From assembly GCA_900766815.1 (NCBI GenBank), contig CAAFWV010000069.1, positions 1-64,000 of the forward strand: 64,000 bases of DNA, written 5' to 3'. Each line of letters begins with the position of its first letter. Position 1 is the stretch's first letter. Both the position numbers and the translations under genes were made by a program. This DNA is from Lachnospiraceae bacterium. GTDB taxonomy: Bacteria; Bacillota; Clostridia; Lachnospirales; Lachnospiraceae. Below, one piece after another: positions 26,256 to 34,740 of this stretch. The notes below the pieces were generated by a model, which made no database searches, had not been told where the DNA came from, and was given only the letters and a program-made list of their open reading frames with translations.

Positions 26256-27494
26256 ATGAAGATTGCGATTATCGGCTGCGGAGCCTCCGGTATGATGGCT
26301 GCAATCGCAGCACATCAGTCCAATTACAGTGTAGATATTACGATATTTGAGCACAATGAAGAGCCGGGGCGTAAGCTTCTGTCTACCGGTAACGGCAAGT
26401 GCAATATTACCAACAGAGATATTGTGCCGGATTGCTATCATTCCGAGCATACTGACTTCGCGATGGATATTATTCATGAATTTGATGCTGAATCCGCCAT
26501 CAATTTCTTCATGAACCAGGGGCTGCTCCTGTCAGATAAGCAGGGTTATGTCTATCCCTTAAGTGAGCAGGCAATTACGGTCAGGGACTGTCTGTACAAC
26601 GCGATTACCGAGGCGGGTATTGAGGTTATCTTCGGCAGTGATATTTCTTCCATTTGCAAGGAGGAGAATGGCTTTGTAATAACCAATCATGATAAGGCTT
26701 ATGTCTATGATAAGGTTATTCTTGCCTGTGGAAGCTATGCCGGAATCACTAAGAAGAACAGGATTACAAGTGACAGGGACGGCTACTCCCTCGCCTATCA
26801 CTTAGGTCATAGTATCAATCCTGTAAAAAGCGCTCTTACTGCATTAGTCTGCAGTGAACCTTTCTTTAAGGACATTGCCGGAGTCAGAGCTAATGCCAAT
26901 CTGGCTCTGATTGCCAATAACCGGGTAATAGCAACCGAGCTTGGTGAGGTTCAGTTCACAGATTACGGACTAAGCGGTATTCCAAGCATGCAGTTAAGCT
27001 ATCTTGTCAATAAATATGCACATCTAAAGCTTGAGGTTATGATAGACCTTCTTCCGGGTGTTGATGAAGAGACTTACTGCAATATGATGCAGATGAGAAT
27101 AATAACCAAGCGCGGAGTCAGTGCCTCGCGCTTTTTCACGGGTATACTGAACAGTAAGCTCAACAGCCTTATTATGAAGCTTGCTGATATTGATGAGGAT
27201 GAGCTTCTAAGTGAAGAGAATGAAGATAAATTTATCTACGCACTGAGTCTTGCGAGGGCTCTTAAGGTAACTGTTAAGGGGACTAAGAGCTTCGAGCATG
27301 CGCAGGTGTGCACAGGCGGTGTTGATGTATCCGAGGTGGACAATAAGCTTCGCTCTAAGCTGGTGCCCGGGCTATATATAGTCGGTGAGATGCTGGATGT
27401 TGACGGCAGATGCGGCGGTTACAACCTGCAGTGGGCCTGGGCCAGCGGACATATTGCGGGATACACAGCCGGATTGGAAGTTAATAATGATTAG
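26256..27494 (+). CDS. HI0933/BaiN-like FAD-dependent oxidoreductase
   Basis: 412 residues. The N-terminal FAD motif GCGASGMMAAIAA begins at residue 8, followed by the family segment EPGRKLLSTGNGKCNITN. The C-terminus has the family-typical CTGGVDVSEVD and GEMLDVDGRCGGYNLQWAWASG signatures. HI0933-family flavoproteins include BaiN, a bile-acid-converting enzyme of Clostridium, but many members are of unknown substrate, so no specific reaction is claimed. ATG 26256 is preferred over the GTG two codons upstream that overlaps the flippase stop. The last 8 bases overlap the next flavoprotein gene. Confidence 0.85.
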   Translation: MKIAIIGCGASGMMAAIAAHQSNYSVDITIFEHNEEPGRKLLSTGNGKCNITNRDIVPDCYHSEHTDFAMDIIHEFDAESAINFFMNQGLLLSDKQGYVYPLSEQAITVRDCLYNAITEAGIEVIFGSDISSICKEENGFVITNHDKAYVYDKVILACGSYAGITKKNRITSDRDGYSLAYHLGHSINPVKSALTALVCSEPFFKDIAGVRANANLALIANNRVIATELGEVQFTDYGLSGIPSMQLSYLVNKYAHLKLEVMIDLLPGVDEETYCNMMQMRIITKRGVSASRFFTGILNSKLNSLIMKLADIDEDELLSEENEDKFIYALSLARALKVTVKGTKSFEHAQVCTGGVDVSEVDNKLRSKLVPGLYIVGEMLDVDGRCGGYNLQWAWASGHIAGYTAGLEVNND

Positions 27495-29223
27495 GATAGA
27501 TCAGATTAAAATAGAGGTTTGCGACGATTCGGTTAAGCGTCTGGAAACGGAGATATGCAGGATACTCAGGATTAATTACATTCCGAAGTATAAGATAGTA
27601 AAGAAAAGCATCGATGCCAGGAAGAAGCCGACTCTGTTCTATGTATATTCGGTTGATATAAGTGATTCGGGGATTAGGCTGTCTCCTAAAATAAAGAATG
27701 CAAGGGTGTATACCCCGGTAGAATATAGGATTTGTGCCGGGAAGAGCTGCGCATCCGCACCGGTTGTTGTCGGAATGGGTCCGGCAGGGCTCTTCTGTGC
27801 ATATCTGATGTGTCTGTCCGGTATTAAGCCTGTGATTATTGACAGAGGAAGTGATGTTGATACCAGAGCTAAAAGGGTCGATGAATTCTTCGAAGGCGGC
27901 AGACTGGATAAGGAATGTAATGTTCAGTTTGGTGAAGGCGGAGCAGGTACTTTCTCAGACGGTAAATTGAATACATTAGTTAATGATAAGGCAGGCAGAA
28001 GCTCCTTCGTGCTTGAGACCTTTGTGAAGTTCGGGGCACCCGAGAATATATTATATGATGCCAAGCCCCATATCGGTACGGATGTCCTGAGAAGCGTTAT
28101 AAAGAATATGCGGAATGCTATGATTGACATGGGTGCTACCGTGTATTTTGATACGAAGCTTACAGGGATTGAACCTATAGACACATCAGGCAGTAATGAT
28201 AAGGTCCTTTCGGATTCTGATATAGATAACAGTCTAAAAAAAGGTACCATCATGGTACATCTTGAGGGTAAGAACGGGAGTATGGAGCTTGTAACAGATA
28301 CTCTTGTGCTCGCCATCGGTCATTCTGCCAATGATACTCTTAATATGCTATATGAAGCGGGTCTTAGGATGGAAGCCAAGGACTTCGCAGTGGGACTCAG
28401 GGTATGTCATGAGCAGGAGAAGATTAACTTCTCTCAGTATGGTGAGAAATATTACAGGTCTCTTCCTGCGGCAAGCTATAAGCTGACACATAATACTGAC
28501 TCAGGTATTGGAGTATACAGCTTCTGTATGTGTCCCGGAGGCTATGTGGTGAATGCCTCCAGTGTGGATGGACACCTCGCCATTAATGGCATGAGTAATA
28601 ATGACAGAGGAGGCAGGTTCGCCAACAGTGCAATTATCATGACTGTAGGCAGAGATGACTTCCCATCTGCTCCCGGAGTGCCGGAGTGTATGAGAGGCGT
28701 GGCCTTCAAGGAGGAGCTTGAAAGAAAAGCCTACAAGGTGGGCAATGGAGCCATACCGTACGAGAGCTTAGGAGAATTCAGGGCCGGAGTTCTGTCAAAT
28801 GGTTGTGAGTGTTCTCATTCGCCCGAACCTGAAGCTGATAAGTCCGGCGCTAACGATGGCTTTGGTTTAAGCTGTGAACCGAAGGTAAAGGATGGTTTAG
28901 TATTCACTCCTGACGAAGCCTTCAGAGGAAAAAACGGGCATGCTCCGGTGCATGAGATTCTGCCTGATAAACTAAATAAGGCCTTCTTGGAAGGAATGGA
29001 GAGCTTCGGGCATAGAATAAAGGGCTTTGATGATGATGATTGTATAGTTGCGGGAATTGAGAGCAGAACCTCATCGCCGGTTCGAATCCCAAGAGATGCT
29101 GAGCATATGGCCAATATCAGAGGAATATATCCCTGTGGCGAAGGAGCAGGATACGCAGGAGGAATAATGTCAGCAGCCATGGACGGTATGCTGATAGCGG
29201 AGGAAATATGGAAGAAATTGTAA
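27487..29223 (+). CDS. COG2509-type FAD-dependent dehydrogenase
   Basis: 578 residues. An N-terminal alpha/beta domain (about 1-90) precedes a Rossmann FAD motif VGMGPAGLFCAY. Next come the characteristic NVQFGEGGAGTFSDGKLNT and KPHIGTDVLR segments, and a C-terminal YPCGEGAGYAGGIMSAAMDG that closes the FAD site. This family is widespread in Firmicutes without an agreed substrate. ATG 27487 is set because the preceding gene ends at 27494 and the family N-terminus MIRIDQIKI fits; a longer frame lies entirely inside the previous gene. It overlaps proB by 16 nt, so the flavoprotein-proB cluster is probably translated as a coupled unit. Confidence 0.85.
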   Translation: MIRIDQIKIEVCDDSVKRLETEICRILRINYIPKYKIVKKSIDARKKPTLFYVYSVDISDSGIRLSPKIKNARVYTPVEYRICAGKSCASAPVVVGMGPAGLFCAYLMCLSGIKPVIIDRGSDVDTRAKRVDEFFEGGRLDKECNVQFGEGGAGTFSDGKLNTLVNDKAGRSSFVLETFVKFGAPENILYDAKPHIGTDVLRSVIKNMRNAMIDMGATVYFDTKLTGIEPIDTSGSNDKVLSDSDIDNSLKKGTIMVHLEGKNGSMELVTDTLVLAIGHSANDTLNMLYEAGLRMEAKDFAVGLRVCHEQEKINFSQYGEKYYRSLPAASYKLTHNTDSGIGVYSFCMCPGGYVVNASSVDGHLAINGMSNNDRGGRFANSAIIMTVGRDDFPSAPGVPECMRGVAFKEELERKAYKVGNGAIPYESLGEFRAGVLSNGCECSHSPEPEADKSGANDGFGLSCEPKVKDGLVFTPDEAFRGKNGHAPVHEILPDKLNKAFLEGMESFGHRIKGFDDDDCIVAGIESRTSSPVRIPRDAEHMANIRGIYPCGEGAGYAGGIMSAAMDGMLIAEEIWKKL

Positions 29224-30092
29224 GACCTGAAATACCTCAGAAGAAGAGGGTTGTAGTTAAGGTAGGTTCATCGAGCCTGGTTCACCCTGAAACAGGAGGA
29301 CTGGATTATACCAAGCTTGAGGTACTGGTAAGGGAGCTTTGTGATATTAGTAATAAGGGAATTGATGTAATTCTGGTAAGCTCCGGCGCAATAGCTGTCG
29401 GCAAGAAGGCGATTGGTACTGTTGCCGTTAAGAGCCAGAGCAAGAATATGGGCTTCAAGCAGGCCTGCGCGGCAATAGGTCAGGCCAGACTTATGATGGT
29501 ATATCAGAAATTATTCAGTGAATATAATCATATGGCTGCCCAGATACTGATGACCAAGAATACAGTTATAGATGATGTCAACAGAACCAACGCGTTCAAT
29601 ACCTTCTCAGAGCTTCTCAACATGGGTGTGGTGCCTATTGTTAATGAGAATGACACCGTATCGACCTACGAGATATTGGTTGGTGATGATGACATATTAA
29701 TCGGCGATAATGATACACTTTCTGCGATTGTTGCATCCCTTGTGAATGCTGACCTTTTAATCCTGCTGTCAGACATCGACGGTCTGTATACGGATGACCC
29801 GAGACGTAATCCGGACGCAGAGTTCATAAGCAGGGTTGAGAAGCTCGATGATTCATATATGAATATGGGCAAGTCCAGTACAGGTAGCAGTGTGGGTACA
29901 GGCGGCATGAATACCAAGATGAATGCTGCAAGGATTGCAACGAGTGCGGGCGCAGACATGATAATCGCCAATGGCTCAGACATGAGAATACTTCACAGAA
30001 TCATGGACGGCCGCGATATCGGAACGTATTTTAGAGCCAACATTGACGAAAGCTTTGACATGATTGATTTCATCAAACACATACATGACTGA
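29208..30092 (+). CDS. proB: Glutamate 5-kinase, short form
   Basis: 294 residues. It phosphorylates glutamate to glutamyl-5-phosphate, the first and feedback-controlled step of proline synthesis. The amino-acid-kinase fold shows KVGSSSLV near the start, SSGAIAVG, the NENDTVS substrate motif and SDIDGLYTDDPR. The C-terminal PUA domain of E. coli ProB (367 residues) is absent; the chain ends soon after the kinase domain. GGAGG lies 4-8 nt upstream of the ATG. proA is not adjacent, which is unusual, so glutamyl-phosphate reductase must be elsewhere. Confidence 0.93.
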   Translation: MEEIVRPEIPQKKRVVVKVGSSSLVHPETGGLDYTKLEVLVRELCDISNKGIDVILVSSGAIAVGKKAIGTVAVKSQSKNMGFKQACAAIGQARLMMVYQKLFSEYNHMAAQILMTKNTVIDDVNRTNAFNTFSELLNMGVVPIVNENDTVSTYEILVGDDDILIGDNDTLSAIVASLVNADLLILLSDIDGLYTDDPRRNPDAEFISRVEKLDDSYMNMGKSSTGSSVGTGGMNTKMNAARIATSAGADMIIANGSDMRILHRIMDGRDIGTYFRANIDESFDMIDFIKHIHD

Positions 30093-30654
30093 TATGGACG
30101 ATAGCATAAGAAGACAAATCCTTTCATTAAGAGTCTCACAGCCGGAAGATGCTTTATATGGGAAAAACGCAGACATTCAGGATATCCTCCTCTCTTCGGA
30201 TGAGTATATAAATGCTAAAAATATACTCTGTTATGCCGACTGCAGGGGTGAGGTTAAAACAGATGGAATCATTGCCGATGCGCTGGCTAAGGGCAAGAAG
30301 GTATATCTTCCCTTATGTGAAGAGAATTACAGTATGAATTTCTATTCCATAGCTTCTATGGATGACTGTGTAAAGGGTCATTACGGGATTGCGGAACCTG
30401 TAGCTGACGAGAGGAAGAGATTCAGTCAGAGCGATTGTGCAAGTGAAACAATAATTATAGTGCCGGGAGTGGTTTTCGACAGGAAGCATAACAGGATGGG
30501 CTATTCAAAGGGATATTATGACCGGTTTCTTATACGCTTCGATGGAATATATAAAATAGCGCTTGCTTTTGATTTCCAGGTAGTGGAGGAGTTGTGTGCA
30601 AAACCCTGGGATGTACCTATGGATAAAATAATAACTGAGAATGGAATTATATGA
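30085..30654 (+). CDS. 5-formyltetrahydrofolate cyclo-ligase
   Basis: 189 residues. It converts 5-formyl-THF to 5,10-methenyl-THF using ATP, rescuing a dead-end folate. The family signature is the C-terminal PGVVFDRKHNRMGYSKGYYDR, with the glycine-tyrosine motif binding phosphate and folate; an N-terminal basic helix RRQILSLR is also present. Start is ATG 30085, overlapping the end of proB by 8 nt; a second ATG at 30094 is equally possible because no strong Shine-Dalgarno is visible. The stop is shared with the miaB start (ATGA). It forms a folate link with fhs elsewhere in the window. Confidence 0.9.
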   Translation: MTDMDDSIRRQILSLRVSQPEDALYGKNADIQDILLSSDEYINAKNILCYADCRGEVKTDGIIADALAKGKKVYLPLCEENYSMNFYSIASMDDCVKGHYGIAEPVADERKRFSQSDCASETIIIVPGVVFDRKHNRMGYSKGYYDRFLIRFDGIYKIALAFDFQVVEELCAKPWDVPMDKIITENGII

Positions 30655-32057
30655 GTAATATTGAAGAACAGACAAGACAAATGCAATATATTGACCTTGT
30701 TAAGGAGATAATAGACAGCGAGAATGAGAGGCTTGGGCGCAGGCTTAAGTGTGCGGTTGTGACCTTCGGCTGTCAGATGAATGCAAGGGACAGCGAGAAG
30801 CTGACCGGTGTGCTCAGAGAGGCAGGATATGAGGTTATTTTCGAGGAAACAGAGGCTGACTTTGTGATATATAATACCTGCACTGTCAGGGATAATGCCA
30901 ATCAGAAGGTCTATGGTCATCTGGGACTGCTGAAATCAAGGGTTAAGAAGAATCAAAGTCTCCGTATTGCGCTCTGCGGCTGTATGATGCAGGAAGCAAG
31001 TGTGATTGAGACAATCAGGGAGAAATATAAATTCGTTAATCTTGTATTCGGAACTCATAATATCTTCAAGTTCCCTGAGCTTCTGTATCGGATGCTTACC
31101 TCGGATTCCCAGATTATCGATATCTGGGAGGATACGGATGAGATTGTTGAAGATCTGCCGGTTGACAGAAAATACAGCTTCAAGTCAGGCATTAATATAA
31201 TGTTTGGCTGCAATAATTTCTGCTCATACTGTATAGTGCCCTATGTCAGAGGCAGAGAGAGAAGCAGGGAACCCAAGGAGATAATAAGGGAGATTGAGAG
31301 GCTTGTCAGTGATGGCGTAATCGAGGTTATGCTGCTTGGGCAGAATGTTAACAGCTATGGTAAGAATCTCAGTAATCCCATGAGCTTTGCTGAGCTTCTG
31401 GCTGAGATTGAAAAGATAGAAGGTCTAAAGAGAATCCGTTTCATGACTTCTCATCCTAAGGATCTGTCAGATGACCTTATCGAGGTTATGGCTAAAAGTC
31501 AGAAGATATGTAAGCATATACATTTGCCTCTGCAGTCGGGCTCTGACAGAGTGCTTAAGGAGATGAACAGAAGATATACCAAGGAGCAGTATCTTTTGCT
31601 GGTTGATAAGATTAGGAGGGCTATTCCCGATGTTGCCATAACGACGGATATAATAGTCGGCTTCCCCGGTGAGACTGCTGTTGATGTGGATGATACCATT
31701 GATGTTATAAGGAAGGTACATTATGATAATGCCTTCACCTTCATATATTCCAAGAGAACAGGGACACCTGCTGCCGCAAGACCTGATCAGTGCGATGAGG
31801 CAGAGGTTAAGGCTAACTTTGACAGAGTGCTCAATGCCGTTAAGGAAGAAGCAATGAAGAGGAACGGCTATCTGGTAGGTAAGATCGAGGAAGCACTGGT
31901 TGAGGAAATCAATGCTCATGATGATACTTATTTAACCGGACGACTGTCTAATAACAGCATGGTTCACTTCAAGGGTGATGCATCTCTGATCGGAAAGCTT
32001 GTGAATGTGAATATCCTTGAGGCGAAGGGTTTCTATTATATGGGAGAGATGATCTGA
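30651..32057 (+). CDS. miaB: tRNA-2-methylthio-N6-dimethylallyladenosine synthase
   Basis: 468 residues, radical-SAM methylthiotransferase. The N-terminal UPF0004 domain supplies an auxiliary [4Fe-4S] cluster (FGCQMNARDSE, NTCTVRDNA, CGCM). The radical-SAM domain has the CxxxCxxC motif in GCNNFCSYC (around residue 186), and a C-terminal TRAM domain completes the protein. It modifies A37 of tRNAs already prenylated by MiaA, which is encoded three genes downstream. The start overlaps the 5-FCL stop by ATGA. Bacillus also keeps miaB upstream of mutS. Confidence 0.95.
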   Translation: MSNIEEQTRQMQYIDLVKEIIDSENERLGRRLKCAVVTFGCQMNARDSEKLTGVLREAGYEVIFEETEADFVIYNTCTVRDNANQKVYGHLGLLKSRVKKNQSLRIALCGCMMQEASVIETIREKYKFVNLVFGTHNIFKFPELLYRMLTSDSQIIDIWEDTDEIVEDLPVDRKYSFKSGINIMFGCNNFCSYCIVPYVRGRERSREPKEIIREIERLVSDGVIEVMLLGQNVNSYGKNLSNPMSFAELLAEIEKIEGLKRIRFMTSHPKDLSDDLIEVMAKSQKICKHIHLPLQSGSDRVLKEMNRRYTKEQYLLLVDKIRRAIPDVAITTDIIVGFPGETAVDVDDTIDVIRKVHYDNAFTFIYSKRTGTPAAARPDQCDEAEVKANFDRVLNAVKEEAMKRNGYLVGKIEEALVEEINAHDDTYLTGRLSNNSMVHFKGDASLIGKLVNVNILEAKGFYYMGEMI

Positions 32058-32058
32058 A

Positions 32059-34737
32059 ATGGAAATCGATTATGAAAAGCTGTCTCCGATGATGAAGCTT
32101 TATCTGGAGACAAAGGAAGAATATAAGGACTGTATTCTGTTCTACAGACTGGGCGATTTCTATGAGATGTTCTTTGACGATGCTCTTATAGCAAGCAAGG
32201 AGCTGGAACTGACGCTGACAGGCAAGATGTGTGGCCTTGAAGAGCGTGCGCCCATGTGTGGTGTACCCTATCATGCAGTTTCTACCTTCCTTGACAGACT
32301 GGTGAATAAGGGCTATAAGGTCGCTATCTGTGAACAGGTGGAGGATCCGAAGCTTGCCAAGGGTCTGGTTAAGAGAGAGGTTGTAAGGGTGGTTACACCC
32401 GGAACCAATACCAGTGAACAATCTCTTAGTACAGATAAGAATAATTATCTTATGAGTGTGGCTTATTGTCCCGACAGGATCGGTATGTCCTTTGTAGATA
32501 TTACTACAGGAGATTATTATCTGACAGAGCTTGGTTCGCTCAATGAATTAATTGATGAGATTAATAAATTTTCTCCTGCTGAGATTATATGTAATGAAGC
32601 TTTTCTTGTAAGCGGAATAGATATTTCGTATTTAAGAGACAGGGTTAAGGTTGTGATAAATGCCCAGCCGCCCCATATCTATGATGAAGAGAGATGTAAG
32701 AATGCAATACTTAAACATTTTAAGGTATTGTCTGTTATGGGACTCGGTATTGCAGACTTTCCTCTGGGTATTATTGCTGCAGGAGCGCTTCTTCAGTATC
32801 TTAATGATACCCAGAAGCAGGACCTTAAGCATATCACACATATATATCCCTATCTCGCAAGCACCTTCATGCTGATTGATTCCGCCACCAGAAGGAATCT
32901 TGAGCTTACAGAGACTCTGCGTGACAGACAGAAGAAGGGAACACTTCTCTGGGTGCTTGATAAGTGTAAGACTGCAATGGGTTCGAGATTTCTATCATCC
33001 ATTATCCGTCAGCCCCTTATCAATAAACAGGATATTGAAGACAGACTGGATGCTGTTGATACTTTATGTAAGAATCCGGTAGAACGAGAGGAACTGCGGG
33101 AATATCTTGGAACTGTATATGATCTGGAGAGATTGACCGGCAAGGTCAGCTTATGTACCGTTAATCCCAGAGACCTATTGGCCCTCAAGAGCTCTCTGTC
33201 CATGCTTCCTGCTATTAAGAATATTACCGGTGCCCTTGACGGAAGCGAGATGGCTTCAATCAGCGAAAATATTGACAGCCTGCAGGATATCTATACCTTA
33301 ATTGACGATGCCATAAGTGAAGACTGCAAGATATCCATAAGAGAGGGCGGTTTTATCAAATCCGGCTACAATGCTGACGTGGATAAGCTCAGGGAAGCCC
33401 ATACCAACGGTAAGGAGTGGCTGGCTAACTTCGAGGCAGAGGAGCAGGAGAGACTGGGCATCAAGAACCTCAAGGTCAAGTACAACAAGGTATTTGGCTA
33501 CTGCATTGAGATATCCAATTCCAACAAGGATAAGGCTCCGGAGGATTATATCAGAAAGCAGACCCTTGTTAATGCAGAGCGTTTCACCAATGAGAGGCTT
33601 AAGTCCTTAGAGGACAGTATTCTTAATGCTGAGGACAAGCTTAACAGCTACGAATATGACCTCTTTATTGAGATTAGAAATTATATTAATGGCAAAATCG
33701 AGACAATTCAGCGTACTGCCAAGGCTGTAGCTAAGCTCGATGCCTATACATCACTGTCGCTTGTTGCGGAACAGAATCATTATGTCAGACCGTCCATCAA
33801 TGAAAAGGGCGTGATTGACATTAAGGAGGGTCGTCATCCGGTTGTTGAGAAGATGATAAACAATGATTTGTTCGTATGCAATGATACCAAACTTGATAAG
33901 GGAAGAAATCAGATTGCGGTAATTACCGGTCCCAATATGGCAGGTAAATCAACATATATGAGGCAGGTAGCGCTTATTTCACTCATGGCTCAGATAGGAA
34001 GCTTTGTTCCCGCATCTAAGGCAAATATTGGTATTGTTGACAGGATATTCACCAGAGTAGGTGCAAGCGATGACCTTGCAAGCGGTCAGTCAACCTTCAT
34101 GGTGGAGATGAATGAGGTTGCCAATATATTGCGTAATGCAACAGCGGACAGCCTGATTATCTTAGATGAAATAGGACGTGGAACCTCGACCTTCGACGGC
34201 CTCAGCATTGCCTGGGCTGTAATAGAACATATTGCCAATACAAGGCTTCTCGGTGCCAAAACTCTGTTTGCAACCCATTATCATGAGCTTACAGAGCTTG
34301 AGGGCAAGATGAGCAATGTCAATAATTACTGTATTGCAGTTAAGGAGCGTGGAGATGATATAGTATTTCTTCGTAAGATTATTCCGGGAGGTGCTGACAA
34401 GAGCTACGGCATTCAGGTAGCGAAGCTTGCCGGTGTTCCGGATATGGTTATTGACAGAGCCAAGGAGATAGTGAAGGAGCTTGTTGATATAGACATCACA
34501 GACAAGATACAGGCAATAGCCATTAGTGATAGTGATGTTAAGCAGAATAAGTCTAAGGAGAAGACCAGACTGGATGATGTATCCATAGGTCAGATGTCCT
34601 TCTTTGAGACAACAACGGATGAGGATGTGCTTGAGGAGCTTAAGTCAATAAATATAAGCACCTTAACACCTTTGGATGCGCTGAACACACTGTATAAGCT
34701 TCAGAGCATGATTAACAACAGATGGTCGGGAAATTGA
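32059..34737 (+). CDS. mutS: DNA mismatch repair protein MutS
   Basis: 892 residues. The mismatch-reading Phe-x-Glu is present near the N-terminus in GDFYEMFFDDA. Connector, lever and clamp domains follow. The ABC-type ATPase has Walker A GPNMAGKST (about 624-632), Walker B LIILDEIGRGTST and the conserved ATHYHEL. A C-terminal tail of about 60 residues precedes the stop. The ATG follows the miaB stop by one base; GGGAGAG lies upstream. It forms the mismatch-repair pair with mutL, 3 nt downstream. Confidence 0.96.
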   Translation: MEIDYEKLSPMMKLYLETKEEYKDCILFYRLGDFYEMFFDDALIASKELELTLTGKMCGLEERAPMCGVPYHAVSTFLDRLVNKGYKVAICEQVEDPKLAKGLVKREVVRVVTPGTNTSEQSLSTDKNNYLMSVAYCPDRIGMSFVDITTGDYYLTELGSLNELIDEINKFSPAEIICNEAFLVSGIDISYLRDRVKVVINAQPPHIYDEERCKNAILKHFKVLSVMGLGIADFPLGIIAAGALLQYLNDTQKQDLKHITHIYPYLASTFMLIDSATRRNLELTETLRDRQKKGTLLWVLDKCKTAMGSRFLSSIIRQPLINKQDIEDRLDAVDTLCKNPVEREELREYLGTVYDLERLTGKVSLCTVNPRDLLALKSSLSMLPAIKNITGALDGSEMASISENIDSLQDIYTLIDDAISEDCKISIREGGFIKSGYNADVDKLREAHTNGKEWLANFEAEEQERLGIKNLKVKYNKVFGYCIEISNSNKDKAPEDYIRKQTLVNAERFTNERLKSLEDSILNAEDKLNSYEYDLFIEIRNYINGKIETIQRTAKAVAKLDAYTSLSLVAEQNHYVRPSINEKGVIDIKEGRHPVVEKMINNDLFVCNDTKLDKGRNQIAVITGPNMAGKSTYMRQVALISLMAQIGSFVPASKANIGIVDRIFTRVGASDDLASGQSTFMVEMNEVANILRNATADSLIILDEIGRGTSTFDGLSIAWAVIEHIANTRLLGAKTLFATHYHELTELEGKMSNVNNYCIAVKERGDDIVFLRKIIPGGADKSYGIQVAKLAGVPDMVIDRAKEIVKELVDIDITDKIQAIAISDSDVKQNKSKEKTRLDDVSIGQMSFFETTTDEDVLEELKSINISTLTPLDALNTLYKLQSMINNRWSGN

Positions 34738-34740
34738 TAA

